From the NCBI GenBank assembly GCA_964593585.1, contig CAZQIZ010000002.1, forward strand, positions 1 to 64,000: 64,000 nucleotides of DNA, written 5' to 3'. The position numbers were made by a program, and so were the translations under genes. The stretch is from JACQFV01 sp964593585 (GTDB lineage: Bacteria > Zixibacteria > MSB-5A5 > WJJR01). The notes under the pieces are model-generated. The model did no database searches. It was not told the origin of the DNA and saw nothing but the letters and a program-made list of their open reading frames with translations. This document shows, piece after piece, positions 16,483 to 24,938 of the stretch; position 1 is the stretch's first letter, and each line of letters begins with the position of its first letter.

Positions 16483-17357
16483 CCCCGCCAGCGACGGTGA
16501 GTCCAAAGCCATTGCGACGGGAACCGGCGGATGTGGTTTTCCAGCCGTGTGGTGTACGCCTGCGTGAGAGCGCGCACATCATGCTCCTCATCGCCGGTCG
16601 GCGTGTAGTCCAGCACACCGTCGATGATGGCGTCAAAGCGCCCATCGTCCTTTCGCACCATAACCCCGGTGAGAATCGGGCAGCCAAAGCGCAACGAGAG
16701 GACCGCCGGGCCGCGCGGGGTCGAGACAGGGCGTCCGAAAAAGGTGACGGTCACTCCCTCCTCCCCCGCATGTTGATCAGCCAGAATGGCCACCAGCCGT
16801 CGGGCTTTGACCGATTCGACGATGCCGCGCGTCGCCACCTGCGTCTGAATCACACGAACGCCAAGATCGCGGCGCCGATCGTTGTAGAGGCGGTCGCTGA
16901 GGGGATTGCGCATCGGCTTGACGACCACATCAAGCGGGTAACCGCTGGCGGCGATCCATCCGGCGAGGAGCTCCCAGTTGCCGATGTGCCCGCTGACCAG
17001 AAGCCCGCCGCGACCGGCGCGATAGAGGGCGTCGATCGACTCAGCGTTGTGTGGATCGACCAGCTTGGACAGTTCCGCGCGTGTCCGGGGCGAGACCCGC
17101 AGAATCTCAACGGTGGTCCGCCCGAAATGCTCGAAGACGCCCCGCGCCGCGGTGTCGACCTGGTCGACCGTCCATTCAGGATAGGCACGCTGCAGATTCT
17201 CGCGCGCGATGCGGCGGCGGCGGGACCAGACCATGCTGATCAGACGGCCCAGGACGGCGCCGCCCGCCAGCGCGGCACGTCGCGGCACAAGACGCGCCTT
17301 CCAGCGCAGCATCTGGAGGGCCAGCCACTCGAGGCGATAGCGGAGGGGATGGCGCAT
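16479..17357 (-). CDS. LpxL/HtrB-type lysophospholipid acyltransferase
   Basis: The 292-residue membrane-associated enzyme probably adds a secondary acyl chain to lipid A. The catalytic HxxxxE motif is HIGNWE (124-129). The RxARENL stretch (about 47-55), typical of the family, is present. An N-terminal hydrophobic/basic segment could anchor it. The ATG at 17357 shares one base with the TGA of the upstream peptidase gene, and its own stop overlaps the heptosyltransferase start, so three genes are tightly coupled. A phosphatidylinositol mannoside acyltransferase role is less likely given the LPS neighbours. Confidence 0.88.
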   Translation of the reverse strand: MRHPLRYRLEWLALQMLRWKARLVPRRAALAGGAVLGRLISMVWSRRRRIARENLQRAYPEWTVDQVDTAARGVFEHFGRTTVEILRVSPRTRAELSKLVDPHNAESIDALYRAGRGGLLVSGHIGNWELLAGWIAASGYPLDVVVKPMRNPLSDRLYNDRRRDLGVRVIQTQVATRGIVESVKARRLVAILADQHAGEEGVTVTFFGRPVSTPRGPAVLSLRFGCPILTGVMVRKDDGRFDAIIDGVLDYTPTGDEEHDVRALTQAYTTRLENHIRRFPSQWLWTHRRWRG

Positions 17358-18310
17358 CAGGGTTGTGACGGAGGGGTCGGGTTGGGCCCGTCGTCGCGCG
17401 ACAGGGGACCGTAGAGAATGTCCTCGATGGCTTCCTGCTGTTCCCATTCGGCGCGTCGTTTGGCGACGCGGCGGCGTTTGACCACATAGATGGCCACAAA
17501 CACCGCGACCAGCCCGAGCCAGAGGAGAATCGTGTCACCCAGGAAGGCGATCCAGTTGTACCGCGCGCGCAGCGATTCGGTGAATTCGCGCTGGAAGGCG
17601 GCGTAGTCGGCGCCGGTGGCGTAGAGGAACGCCTCATCCCAACTGGCACGTTCGGCCACCTGGCGGCAGAAGAGCACCAATCCGTCCCAGCCATAGGCCT
17701 GAAGGAAATGGTCCATGGCCAGATACGACTGGGTGTAGGCCAGTTGCGCCTGGGCTCCGGCGAAGGAATTGACGCCGTCGATGTCGCGCAATGAGATGAG
17801 ATTGTCCACAAAGACCGCCCGCGCGATCAGGGCATCGTCGCCGAATTGCCACTCATGGGCAAACCGCTGTGCGTACCCCTCATGCATCCAGCGCGGAATC
17901 TGGCGCATGCCGCAGAGGGCATCGATGTGCAGATGCGCCAGTTCATGGCGCAGCGTTTCGCGCAGCGAGCGCCCGAGGGGGTAGTCCAGCGGCGAGCGGA
18001 CCGCGATCAGGTTGGCCTCGGCCACGGCGGCGGCCACGCCCCAGTCGGGAAAACGTCCGCCAACCACCGAGTCGAAGGATTGCGACCGAGCCACATAGAC
18101 GACGCGCACCGTGTCGCGAATCGCCACGCCGCTATGACGAACCAGTTCCTCATGCGCCGCGCGGAGGATCGTCTCGGTTTCGGCAACCAGCGTCGGGTCG
18201 CCGCCGCTGATCAAAAGCGCCAACGGCGTCGCCGGTTGGGCGGCCGCCGCGGCCACCAAGGCCAGCGCGCCGACAGCGGCAAGCAACCACGATCGCAGAA
18301 TCGGCCGCAT
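17357..18310 (-). CDS. Secreted gluzincin peptidase (peptidase MA-like)
   Basis: The 317-residue protein has a signal peptide (about 1-25, AAAAQPA). Its zinc peptidase domain has HELAH at 122-126, with Glu144 in WMHEGYAQRF as the probable third ligand, as in the MA-like peptidases (PF13485 type). A transmembrane segment (about 257-282) is followed by a basic, then Gln/Glu-rich tail. This anchors the catalytic part outside the cytoplasm. The start at 18310 is one base past the AsmA stop. The substrate is unknown. Confidence 0.82.
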   Translation of the reverse strand: MRPILRSWLLAAVGALALVAAAAAQPATPLALLISGGDPTLVAETETILRAAHEELVRHSGVAIRDTVRVVYVARSQSFDSVVGGRFPDWGVAAAVAEANLIAVRSPLDYPLGRSLRETLRHELAHLHIDALCGMRQIPRWMHEGYAQRFAHEWQFGDDALIARAVFVDNLISLRDIDGVNSFAGAQAQLAYTQSYLAMDHFLQAYGWDGLVLFCRQVAERASWDEAFLYATGADYAAFQREFTESLRARYNWIAFLGDTILLWLGLVAVFVAIYVVKRRRVAKRRAEWEQQEAIEDILYGPLSRDDGPNPTPPSQP

Positions 18311-18311
18311 A

Positions 18312-20708
18312 TCAGGGCTTTTGCGGTTTGAACAGGTCGCGGAGTTTCTCGTCGAGCGTCTTTTGCAGCGTGTCCCTGGTGCGTCCGACCAGATCGTCGA
18401 AGACATCGCGCGCCGTGCCGGCGGCGTCGATGCGGACCTCCGGCGCGGTCACGGTGCCGGTCACCGAGAAACGGAGCCCGGCCTCAGGGATGGCGCGCGG
18501 GGCATTGGCGCCGACGGCGCGGGCGTTGACGCTGTAGCGCAACGAGTGATCGAGACCGTAGGAGCCGCGCGCGGTGTATTGCACGTCGTCGAAGGTGACA
18601 CGCAGCTCATCGGTGATGATTCGTCCGTTCTCGATACGGAACGGCACGCGCAGATCGCGCAGCGAGCGAGGCCGGTCCAGACCGCCAATGCCGAGCGCGA
18701 CGCCGATCTGTCCCAAGAGCGGCGCCGCCTCCAGCCGCGCACCGGCCAGATCGACTTTCCCTTGCGCGATCAGCGTGGGCAGAATCTGCGCCGCTTCACG
18801 TCCGCGGCCATTGAACTCGCCGGAGGCGGTCATCAAGCCGGACACGCCGCCGACCCAGCCGAGATAGCGAGCCAGGAAGGCATCCGCGTCGATGTTGTCG
18901 GCGCTCAGCGAAGCGAAGAACTCGGGCGCGGGCCAACCGTTCAGATTCCAATCGAGACGGCCGCCGAGCAGACCGCCGTATAGCTCGCCGCGGATCGGCG
19001 CCAGCGACAGCACCCGGTCGCGGTACTCATACGGGGCCTCGATGGCGGTGAGTCGCAATCCATTGTAAATGACAGTGTCGGCGCGCAGTGTGCCGGAAAT
19101 CGACATCAATGGGATTTTCTCCGGATCGCCGGTCAGGGAGTCGGGGGCGGAGGTTTCATCGCCGATCAGAGCGTCGAGATCAATACGCGGCCCGCTCACA
19201 TCGATACGTCCATGCGGGACATCGGGCGTGGTGTAGTCGTTCAGGACCGCGGGCAGAAGCGACTCGATCTGGCCGCTCAACTGGCCGCGCGACGATCCGG
19301 CGGTCCAGTCGCAACGGTCGAGCTGGACCCCATGACCGGTCAGCCGGCAATCGGCCGAGACCACCAGGGAATCGAAGTCCCAATCGGCATCGACAATTCG
19401 CAGCCGGTCGGAGGCGACCTGGCCGGTCACGTGCAGATTGCGCCAATCGTCGAGTTGGCCGAAGCCGTTGAGATCAATACGCACCGCGCCGGAGATCGAC
19501 GACCGCCAGGCCTCGGGCAACAGGCCTTTCATCCCTTCCAATGGCACGTCGGCCTTCAGCAGCGCCGAGAATGTGGGTTCGGTCAGGAAGAGCCGGTCGA
19601 TGGTGCCCGAGGTGGCGAAGGTTCCCCCGGTGATCTGACCGGCGGTGGCCGACCAGGACACCGAGCGATCGCTGCCATGCAACTGCACGCGCGGGATGGC
19701 CACTTCCACACCGGTTTCCGGCAGCGGCCAGCGCAGATCGGTCACTTCGAATCGTCCCTGCCATTCGGGCGCGGTGTTGTTGGGTAGCGGCCAGACGAAG
19801 CGCGCCTCGATGTCGCCCGACATGCGCGCGGTCAGCCCCGCCAGCTTGGGCAACGGAAACGCGGTATCGATCTCACGGATGAGTTCTTCGACGCGCACGG
19901 CGCCAAGGCGGGCGTTAACGGCGATATCGTAGAGCGACGGCAGAATCTGCACCCGCCCGGCGGCATTGATCCTGGCACCCCACCACTCGGTGGCGGCCGA
20001 ATCGACGGTCAGCGTGCGCGAGGTTCTGTCCCAGGAGCCGCGCACCGCCAGTGACGGCTGGCCGGCGCGGATCGAAAAGCGGCGGTGGCCTTGCAGGAAA
20101 AGCGAGTCGAAGGCGGTCTGGGCGTCAAAGGCGAGAAAGCCGGACCGCGCGGCATCGAGATCGATCTCGGCGTCGGCGCCGAAGAGATCGATCCAGAGGG
20201 CATCGCGCCGGTCGCGCCAACCCAGACCGGCATCCACGATGATGATCCGGGCGACCTTCAGCGGCTGGCCGTCGGCGGGCGCCATGCCGGAGTCGGGGGC
20301 GGCATCGGTCTTGATCATGCCCGCGAAATTTGAACGGCCGTCTTCGGAGAGTTCGATCAGCGCATAGGGCTGGTCGAGGACAATCCGGTCGATGACCACA
20401 TTGCCGCGCAGAAGCGGCCAGAACCGCGCCTTGATGTCGAGGCGCTGCAACGTGAGCATCGGTTCACGGGAGAATCCGGCGGCGTTGCCAACGGTCACGC
20501 CCTCGAGACGCACGCCGATGCCGCCCCAGAGCGTGATGCCAGCATCGGCAATCGTGACCGGACGGTTGATCACCCGTTCCAGTTGCGGCGTCAGAATTGC
20601 CAGCACGCGTTCCTTGGTGAACACGAACTTGACGACCACCAGCGCCAGGAGCGCCAGAAACGCAAGGGTGCCAACGATGCCAATGACGAGACGCGCGGGT
20701 TTGGTCAT
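18312..20708 (-). CDS. AsmA-family protein
   Basis: The 798-residue protein has one N-terminal transmembrane segment (about 7-32) followed by the AsmA signature (LERVINRPVTIADAGITLWGGIGVRLEGVTVGN region). It ends in the AsmA C-terminal domain (AQGKVDLAGARLEAAPLLG to RIITDELRVTFDD). Such proteins span the periplasm and are linked to phospholipid transport and outer membrane assembly. The ATG at 20708 is preferred to a TTG at 20714. It heads a tightly packed run with the peptidase, acyltransferase and heptosyltransferase genes, pointing to an outer-membrane biogenesis operon. Confidence 0.88.
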   Translation of the reverse strand: MTKPARLVIGIVGTLAFLALLALVVVKFVFTKERVLAILTPQLERVINRPVTIADAGITLWGGIGVRLEGVTVGNAAGFSREPMLTLQRLDIKARFWPLLRGNVVIDRIVLDQPYALIELSEDGRSNFAGMIKTDAAPDSGMAPADGQPLKVARIIIVDAGLGWRDRRDALWIDLFGADAEIDLDAARSGFLAFDAQTAFDSLFLQGHRRFSIRAGQPSLAVRGSWDRTSRTLTVDSAATEWWGARINAAGRVQILPSLYDIAVNARLGAVRVEELIREIDTAFPLPKLAGLTARMSGDIEARFVWPLPNNTAPEWQGRFEVTDLRWPLPETGVEVAIPRVQLHGSDRSVSWSATAGQITGGTFATSGTIDRLFLTEPTFSALLKADVPLEGMKGLLPEAWRSSISGAVRIDLNGFGQLDDWRNLHVTGQVASDRLRIVDADWDFDSLVVSADCRLTGHGVQLDRCDWTAGSSRGQLSGQIESLLPAVLNDYTTPDVPHGRIDVSGPRIDLDALIGDETSAPDSLTGDPEKIPLMSISGTLRADTVIYNGLRLTAIEAPYEYRDRVLSLAPIRGELYGGLLGGRLDWNLNGWPAPEFFASLSADNIDADAFLARYLGWVGGVSGLMTASGEFNGRGREAAQILPTLIAQGKVDLAGARLEAAPLLGQIGVALGIGGLDRPRSLRDLRVPFRIENGRIITDELRVTFDDVQYTARGSYGLDHSLRYSVNARAVGANAPRAIPEAGLRFSVTGTVTAPEVRIDAAGTARDVFDDLVGRTRDTLQKTLDEKLRDLFKPQKP

Positions 20709-20738
20709 GGTCAACCGGGTGAAACCCTTCGTTGCCGA

Positions 20739-21425
20739 TTAGTACTCCAGCCAGTCGCCGATCTTCATGACCGTCGGCGTGGCAAATCGCGCGGCGCCGG
20801 CGGCAAAGACGGAGGGATCGGCCTTGATCATGTCAAAGGTGTCGTAGTGCATCGGCACCACCCGTCGCGGATGCAGGAATTCGACGGCTTTGATCGCATC
20901 AGCGACGCCCATGGTGAAGTTATCACCAATGGGCAGGAGCGCCAGATCAATCGGCTGCAGATCACCGATCAATTTCATGTCCCAGAACAGCCCGGTGTCG
21001 CCGGCATGATAAAGGGTCTTGCTCTCCGAGGTGATGAGGAAGCCGCAGGGATTGCCGGTGTACTCCCACCCCACGGGACCCGGCCCGACGGCGGAGCCAT
21101 GATGGGCGATGGTCAATTTGACCCGTCCGAAATCGAAGTTCCAGCCGCCGCCGATGTGCATCGGGTGGGCATGGCAGCCCTTGTTGGCGCACCACACCGC
21201 CAGTTCGTTGGGCGCGATGATGGTCGCCGATGTGGCCTGCGCGATCTCGAGGGCATCACCGAGATGATCACCATGACCATGGGTCAGGAGGATGTAGTCG
21301 GGCTTAATCGAGGCCGCCTGCGACGGCGCCTTGGGATTGCCGGTGAAGAATGGATCGAAGAGCAATTTCCGACCGGCGGTCTCCAGCAGGAATGCGGAGT
21401 GCGACAGGTATTGGATCCGTGGCAT
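20739..21425 (-). CDS. UPF0173 metal-dependent hydrolase
   Basis: The 228-residue protein is a metallo-beta-lactamase-fold hydrolase of the YtkL/UPF0173 type. The metal motif is THGHGDHLGDA (about 49-59). Further ligands are in AHHGSAVG, HAGDTG and the C-terminal PMHYDTF. The ribosome binding site GGGAGGAGAT immediately precedes the ATG. The substrate is not established for the family. It starts the leftward run into the AsmA gene (30-bp gap) and may be co-transcribed. Confidence 0.9.
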   Translation of the reverse strand: MPRIQYLSHSAFLLETAGRKLLFDPFFTGNPKAPSQAASIKPDYILLTHGHGDHLGDALEIAQATSATIIAPNELAVWCANKGCHAHPMHIGGGWNFDFGRVKLTIAHHGSAVGPGPVGWEYTGNPCGFLITSESKTLYHAGDTGLFWDMKLIGDLQPIDLALLPIGDNFTMGVADAIKAVEFLHPRRVVPMHYDTFDMIKADPSVFAAGAARFATPTVMKIGDWLEY

Positions 21426-21511
21426 ATCTCCTCCCTATCCGGGCTTGTGCCTGGGATCACAAATATAACGCCGGTGAAAATGCCGCGCCAGTCGCGCCGC
21501 GCCAACGGCAC

Positions 21512-22222
21512 TTAGAGGTCGTCGCTGATGCCCATCTTGCTGAGGACCGGTCCGAAGCGGCGGCGGAGATCGCCGCGGAGTTTCTTGCGCGCGCGATGCA
21601 GATACCAGCGGACGGTGGCCTGGGGCATGCCCATGATCTGGGCAATCTCGTCGATATCGAGCCCTTCCAGATCCTTGAGGACGAAGGCCTTGTGCTGCTT
21701 TTCGTTGAGTTTGCCGGCCGCCTCGCGCACAAACTCGCCGAGTTCCTTCAATTGGAAGGCCTGCTCCGGGGTGGTGGTGGTCCGGAGTCCCGGCTCGCCC
21801 GAATCGTCGATGTCTTCGAATTTGTGCTTCTTGAATTTGCGGATATAGTCGATCGAGGCGTTCACCGCGATGCGATACAGCCAAGTGGAGAACCGTTTGG
21901 ATAGATCGAACCGCTTGATGTTGTAGAACGTCTTGACGAACACCATCTGCGAGATGTCTTTGGCGTCGTCGTAGTCGCCGACCATCTTGTAGGCAATACC
22001 AGCGACCTGCGACCGGTAGCGGTCGGTAAGTTCCTTGAACAGATGGGTCTTGCCCGCCTGAATCTGGCGGATGATTTCCTTGATTTCGGTTTCGTCTTTC
22101 TCAACGCTGTCGGCGGGCGTCGGCGCGACGGCGGCCGGCGGCGGCTTCCGCCGGCGGCTGGGCACGACCGCGCGCTTGGGCTTCGAGGCAGACGGTGGTT
22201 TCCTTACCATGGCATCGTCCAT
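21512..22222 (-). CDS. ECF-type RNA polymerase sigma factor
   Basis: The 236-residue sigma factor has a Lys/Pro-rich N-terminal extension of about 45 residues. Region 2 follows (FKELTDRYRSQVAGIAYKMVGDYDDAKDISQMVFVKTF) with the FSTWLYRIAVNASIDYIRK stretch. Region 4 ends with IDEIAQIMGMPQATVRWYLHRARKKLR. The open frame reaches a TTG at 22249, but the ATG at 22222 has a GGAAAG ribosome binding site. No anti-sigma gene adjoins it, so its control is not visible. Confidence 0.92.
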   Translation of the reverse strand: MDDAMVRKPPSASKPKRAVVPSRRRKPPPAAVAPTPADSVEKDETEIKEIIRQIQAGKTHLFKELTDRYRSQVAGIAYKMVGDYDDAKDISQMVFVKTFYNIKRFDLSKRFSTWLYRIAVNASIDYIRKFKKHKFEDIDDSGEPGLRTTTTPEQAFQLKELGEFVREAAGKLNEKQHKAFVLKDLEGLDIDEIAQIMGMPQATVRWYLHRARKKLRGDLRRRFGPVLSKMGISDDL

Positions 22223-22309
22223 TGAAGAACTTTCCGCGCCTCCCGACAATCAGATTCCCGAAGATAATACAGCGCGCCGACGCGGGCTCGCCGTCCGTGC
22301 AAAGAAAAC

Positions 22310-22335
22310 GCGCGCGGGGCGATGTCCCCGCGCGC
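22310..22335 (-). terminator. Intrinsic terminator after the M23 peptidase gene
   Basis: A perfect 10-bp GC stem (GCGCGCGGGG arms, 6-nt loop) is followed by TTTTCTTTG on the minus strand. Confidence 0.85.
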
Positions 22336-22369
22336 ACTCCCTCCATCCATCAACAAACTTGGCAGTGAC

Positions 22370-23317
22370 TCAGGGCGTCGACCCGACGTCCGTCGCAAAT
22401 GTCTCTCCCCCACCCGGCGCTTTGTCATAGACGTATTTCATCGGATCGACGGGGGTGCCGGCCACATGCACTTCATAGTGCAGATGCGGGCCGGTGGAGT
22501 AGCCGCTGTTGCCCACATAACCGATGATGTCCCCGCGACGCACGTTTTGGCCGAGTTTGGCCTCAAACTTCGACAAGTGCCCATACACCGTCTCCACCCC
22601 GTAACCGTGGTCGATGACGATGGTGTTCCCGAATTGCGTCTGACGTTCCCGCAGGATCACCTTGCCGGATGCCGGGGCGTAGACCGGAGTGCCGATACGG
22701 GCGGCAAGGTCCAGCCCCTGGTGCGGGCGCATCTTGCCGGTGAACGGATCGGACTTCATCCCAAAACCCCGCATCAGGATGCCGTTGACCGGATAGGTCG
22801 AGGGCGTGTGATCCAGACGCTGCTTTTGATCCATCAGCGCCGAAAAGACCGACTCGAAGTTCTCGCGCTCGAAGGACGCGCGATGCAATAGGCGATCGAT
22901 TTCCGCCTCGATGGCATAGGTCAACTGTGTCGATTCGGACAAGGGCTCGGTCGCTTCGGCCGGCGTTCCGCCGACGCCGAGCGCGCGCTCCTCGTCGTCC
23001 ACTTCCGGGAATCCGAAGACCGTCCGGACCTTCTTTTCCGCCATCTCCAACCGCGCCAATTGTTCGCGCAGGACCTTGAGATCGGCGGTGATGCCGGTCA
23101 GGGCGGCGCGCAACTCAGCGTTTTCCTTGGCTTGATCCTGAGTCTCGCCCGCCTTGTTGATGCCGTAGGTGGCAATCCCGAGCGAACTGATGAATCCCAC
23201 AACGACCGTAGCGGCGACAGCCACACAGGCACGCACAATCCATTGTGGAACAGAATACTGCCGAACTCTATCGGTCGATGGTGGAATGATCAGTATTGAG
23301 AGTCGGTCTTTCGACAT
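22370..23317 (-). CDS. M23-family peptidase, murein hydrolase-like
   Basis: The 315-residue protein has an N-terminal membrane anchor (about 26-50), a coiled coil (about 55-105) and a C-terminal LytM domain. The zinc site is complete: His199 and Asp203 in MRPHQGLDLAA and His280 in GPHLHYE; His247 (YGHLSK) completes the active site. It probably cleaves peptidoglycan cross-links or, as with some coiled-coil members, activates other hydrolases. The start has an AAAGGAAA ribosome binding site. Confidence 0.92.
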   Translation of the reverse strand: MSKDRLSILIIPPSTDRVRQYSVPQWIVRACVAVAATVVVGFISSLGIATYGINKAGETQDQAKENAELRAALTGITADLKVLREQLARLEMAEKKVRTVFGFPEVDDEERALGVGGTPAEATEPLSESTQLTYAIEAEIDRLLHRASFERENFESVFSALMDQKQRLDHTPSTYPVNGILMRGFGMKSDPFTGKMRPHQGLDLAARIGTPVYAPASGKVILRERQTQFGNTIVIDHGYGVETVYGHLSKFEAKLGQNVRRGDIIGYVGNSGYSTGPHLHYEVHVAGTPVDPMKYVYDKAPGGGETFATDVGSTP

Positions 23318-23566
23318 CAGATTTCCTTTCAGCCGCTTGCCGGGATTCCTTCCCAGCCCTCAAAAAGATGCGCCATACTATTCGGAACCCGATGTCTTGT
23401 CAAGAGAAACAACCATCGCACCGCGTCTTCCTGACGCCGGAAAAGATGGCTTCCGTGGGTATGTAAGGTGCCTCTTACGGCTTGGTTCGTCCGATGGTGG
23501 CTGGTCCGCCATCACTGCGGCCCGGGGCGGCAGACCAACCGATTGTAAATCAATGGGTTGAGATCG

Positions 23567-23707
23567 CTACTTAATCAGGTGATACTCATTTCTCAGGATC
23601 TTGTTCACGACCTTGATGAATTTCTCCGAGTTCAGCGTCTGCAAGCTGTACAGATGCCAATAAGTCTTCTGGGGGGTCCTTCCCGATGGTTTGCTTTTCT
23701 TCGACAT
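23567..23707 (-). CDS. Small basic ORF, 46 residues
   Basis: This frame starts with MSKKSKPSGRTPQKTY and ends in LRNEYHLIK. A well-placed GGAGG lies 8 nt before the ATG. The N-terminus is Lys/Arg-rich; the rest (SLQTLNSEKFIKVVNKIL) could form one amphipathic helix. It stands alone in the 677-bp gap between the M23 peptidase and the microcompartment genes. No family is recognised. The strong ribosome binding site and Lys-rich codon content, unlike the neighbours, favour a real gene. Confidence 0.45.
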   Translation of the reverse strand: MSKKSKPSGRTPQKTYWHLYSLQTLNSEKFIKVVNKILRNEYHLIK

Positions 23708-23994
23708 TTCCGCTCCCTCCGGACTCTGAAACCCGGAGGATCACGGTTGGACATCCCCCGGATACTTATCGGTCAGCCGGTCCCGGCTTTAACCATTCTG
23801 CCAGCTTGCGACCCATGCAACGGGCTTGCCATCGGATTCGGATGGGGAGCAATTGCCGTAATACGTTATTTAAGAATGGATTACGCCAAAGATCTCGAGC
23901 GAGGTCTGGTTAGAAAATCAGCAGGCGGTTCGGCTGATTCCGCCACTGAGGGGAGCACATCCCACACCGGAGGTGGCCAACACTGCTATCGGGG

Positions 23995-24297
23995 TCAAGC
24001 CGATGGTGCGGAAGGAATTTCCGGGGTGGTCGAAATCCGCTCAACGATGGCGACCACCATCGAACGGACCGGAGCATCGAGATTGCCGAGGGTCTCCCGC
24101 GCCCAACGCCCTTCCTGACAGACCAGCACTGTATCACCGACACCCGCATCGACCAGATCGAGGGCGACCACCGGCGCGGCATCACCGGTCGGCCCCCCTT
24201 TCCAGGAGAGGGGCGCAAGCCGCAGAATCTTGAAGTCGTGGTAATGGGGGGTCTTCGCGGTGGCGACCAGATGCGATGTCACACGGGCAATGAGCAT
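23995..24297 (-). CDS. EutN/CcmL-type microcompartment vertex protein (BMC-P), copy 1
   Basis: The 100-residue protein belongs to the pentameric BMC-P family that caps bacterial microcompartment vertices. The fold pattern is visible: an N-terminal ARVTSHLVATAKTP strand pair, then VVALDLVDAGVGDTVLV, then VRSMVVAIVERI. It is the most divergent of the three copies and carries an insert (SWKGGPTGDAAP). It is last in a three-gene run with gaps of 22 and 13 bp. No BMC-H/BMC-T hexamer or encapsulated enzyme is in the window. Confidence 0.82.
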   Translation of the reverse strand: MLIARVTSHLVATAKTPHYHDFKILRLAPLSWKGGPTGDAAPVVALDLVDAGVGDTVLVCQEGRWARETLGNLDAPVRSMVVAIVERISTTPEIPSAPSA

Positions 24298-24319
24298 GGG
24301 GCGTGTCGGTTCGACTTGG

Positions 24320-24571
24320 CTATTCGTCCACAATGCCGATGATGGCGGCATCGGTGGGGACAATCCGGTGGGTGACGGCCAGTGTGGCTTCGCGCGCGGA
24401 GATCCAGATCACCACATCCCCTTCACGAGCGCTCACGGTGTCGATGGCGACGATCGCTCGGTGTGACCATACCTCTCCAGCCGCCGGCTGAATCAGGCGC
24501 AGACGCAACCCGCCCAAGGCCGGGTCTTTCACCGTGGCGACCACCGTGCCGCAAACGCGTCCCAGTTTCAT
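24320..24571 (-). CDS. EutN/CcmL-type microcompartment vertex protein (BMC-P), copy 2
   Basis: The 83-residue protein shows the BMC-P pattern: KLGRVCGTVVATVKDPALGG at the start, AIVAIDTVSAREGDVVIW in the middle and TDAAIIGIVDE at the end. It is a typical minimal member, about 80-95 residues long. It sits between two further BMC-P genes, so three non-identical pentamer subunits would be made together. Confidence 0.88.
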   Translation of the reverse strand: MKLGRVCGTVVATVKDPALGGLRLRLIQPAAGEVWSHRAIVAIDTVSAREGDVVIWISAREATLAVTHRIVPTDAAIIGIVDE

Positions 24572-24584
24572 GGCCAGCGCCTAT

Positions 24585-24860
24585 TCATTTGCGGAAGACG
24601 ACCTGCCCGTCGCGGTCGATCTGATCAACGATTCCCACAATGACGGCATCAACGGGGGCCTCGGCCAGTCCCGCGGCGGCGCGGGCCGAGGAACCGCGCA
24701 CCACGATCACCCGCTCGCCTTCACCGGCGCCGACGGTGTCGATCGCCACGGTCGCCGCGGCTTGGGCGTCACCGTTCTCCGGGTCGGCCACCAACAGCAG
24801 TTTGTACCCCTGCAGTTGCGGGACCTTCTGGCTCGCGACGACCGTGCCGATGACCGTCAT
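24585..24860 (-). CDS. EutN/CcmL-type microcompartment vertex protein (BMC-P), copy 3
   Basis: The 91-residue protein begins MTVIGTVVASQKVPQLQGYK and contains VAIDTVGAGEGERVIVVRGSSAR and VDAVIVGIVD, the standard EutN/CcmL pattern. It is first of the three BMC-P genes and lies 78 bp after the PiT transporter stop. An ATG at 24869 is an alternative start. No clear ribosome binding site precedes either start. Confidence 0.88.
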   Translation of the reverse strand: MTVIGTVVASQKVPQLQGYKLLLVADPENGDAQAAATVAIDTVGAGEGERVIVVRGSSARAAAGLAEAPVDAVIVGIVDQIDRDGQVVFRK

Positions 24861-24938
24861 AATGTCCATCGCGCGTCAACGAATGAGACATCGCCTGTGA
24901 TGTCAACGATGATTCTGCCGCGCCGCGGACGCGGGGAT

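Noticed and set aside
23470..23570. tRNA-like stretch with a GATTGTAAATC anticodon-arm look
   Set aside because: No T-arm GGTTCGA, no acceptor pairing and no CCA could be found around it.
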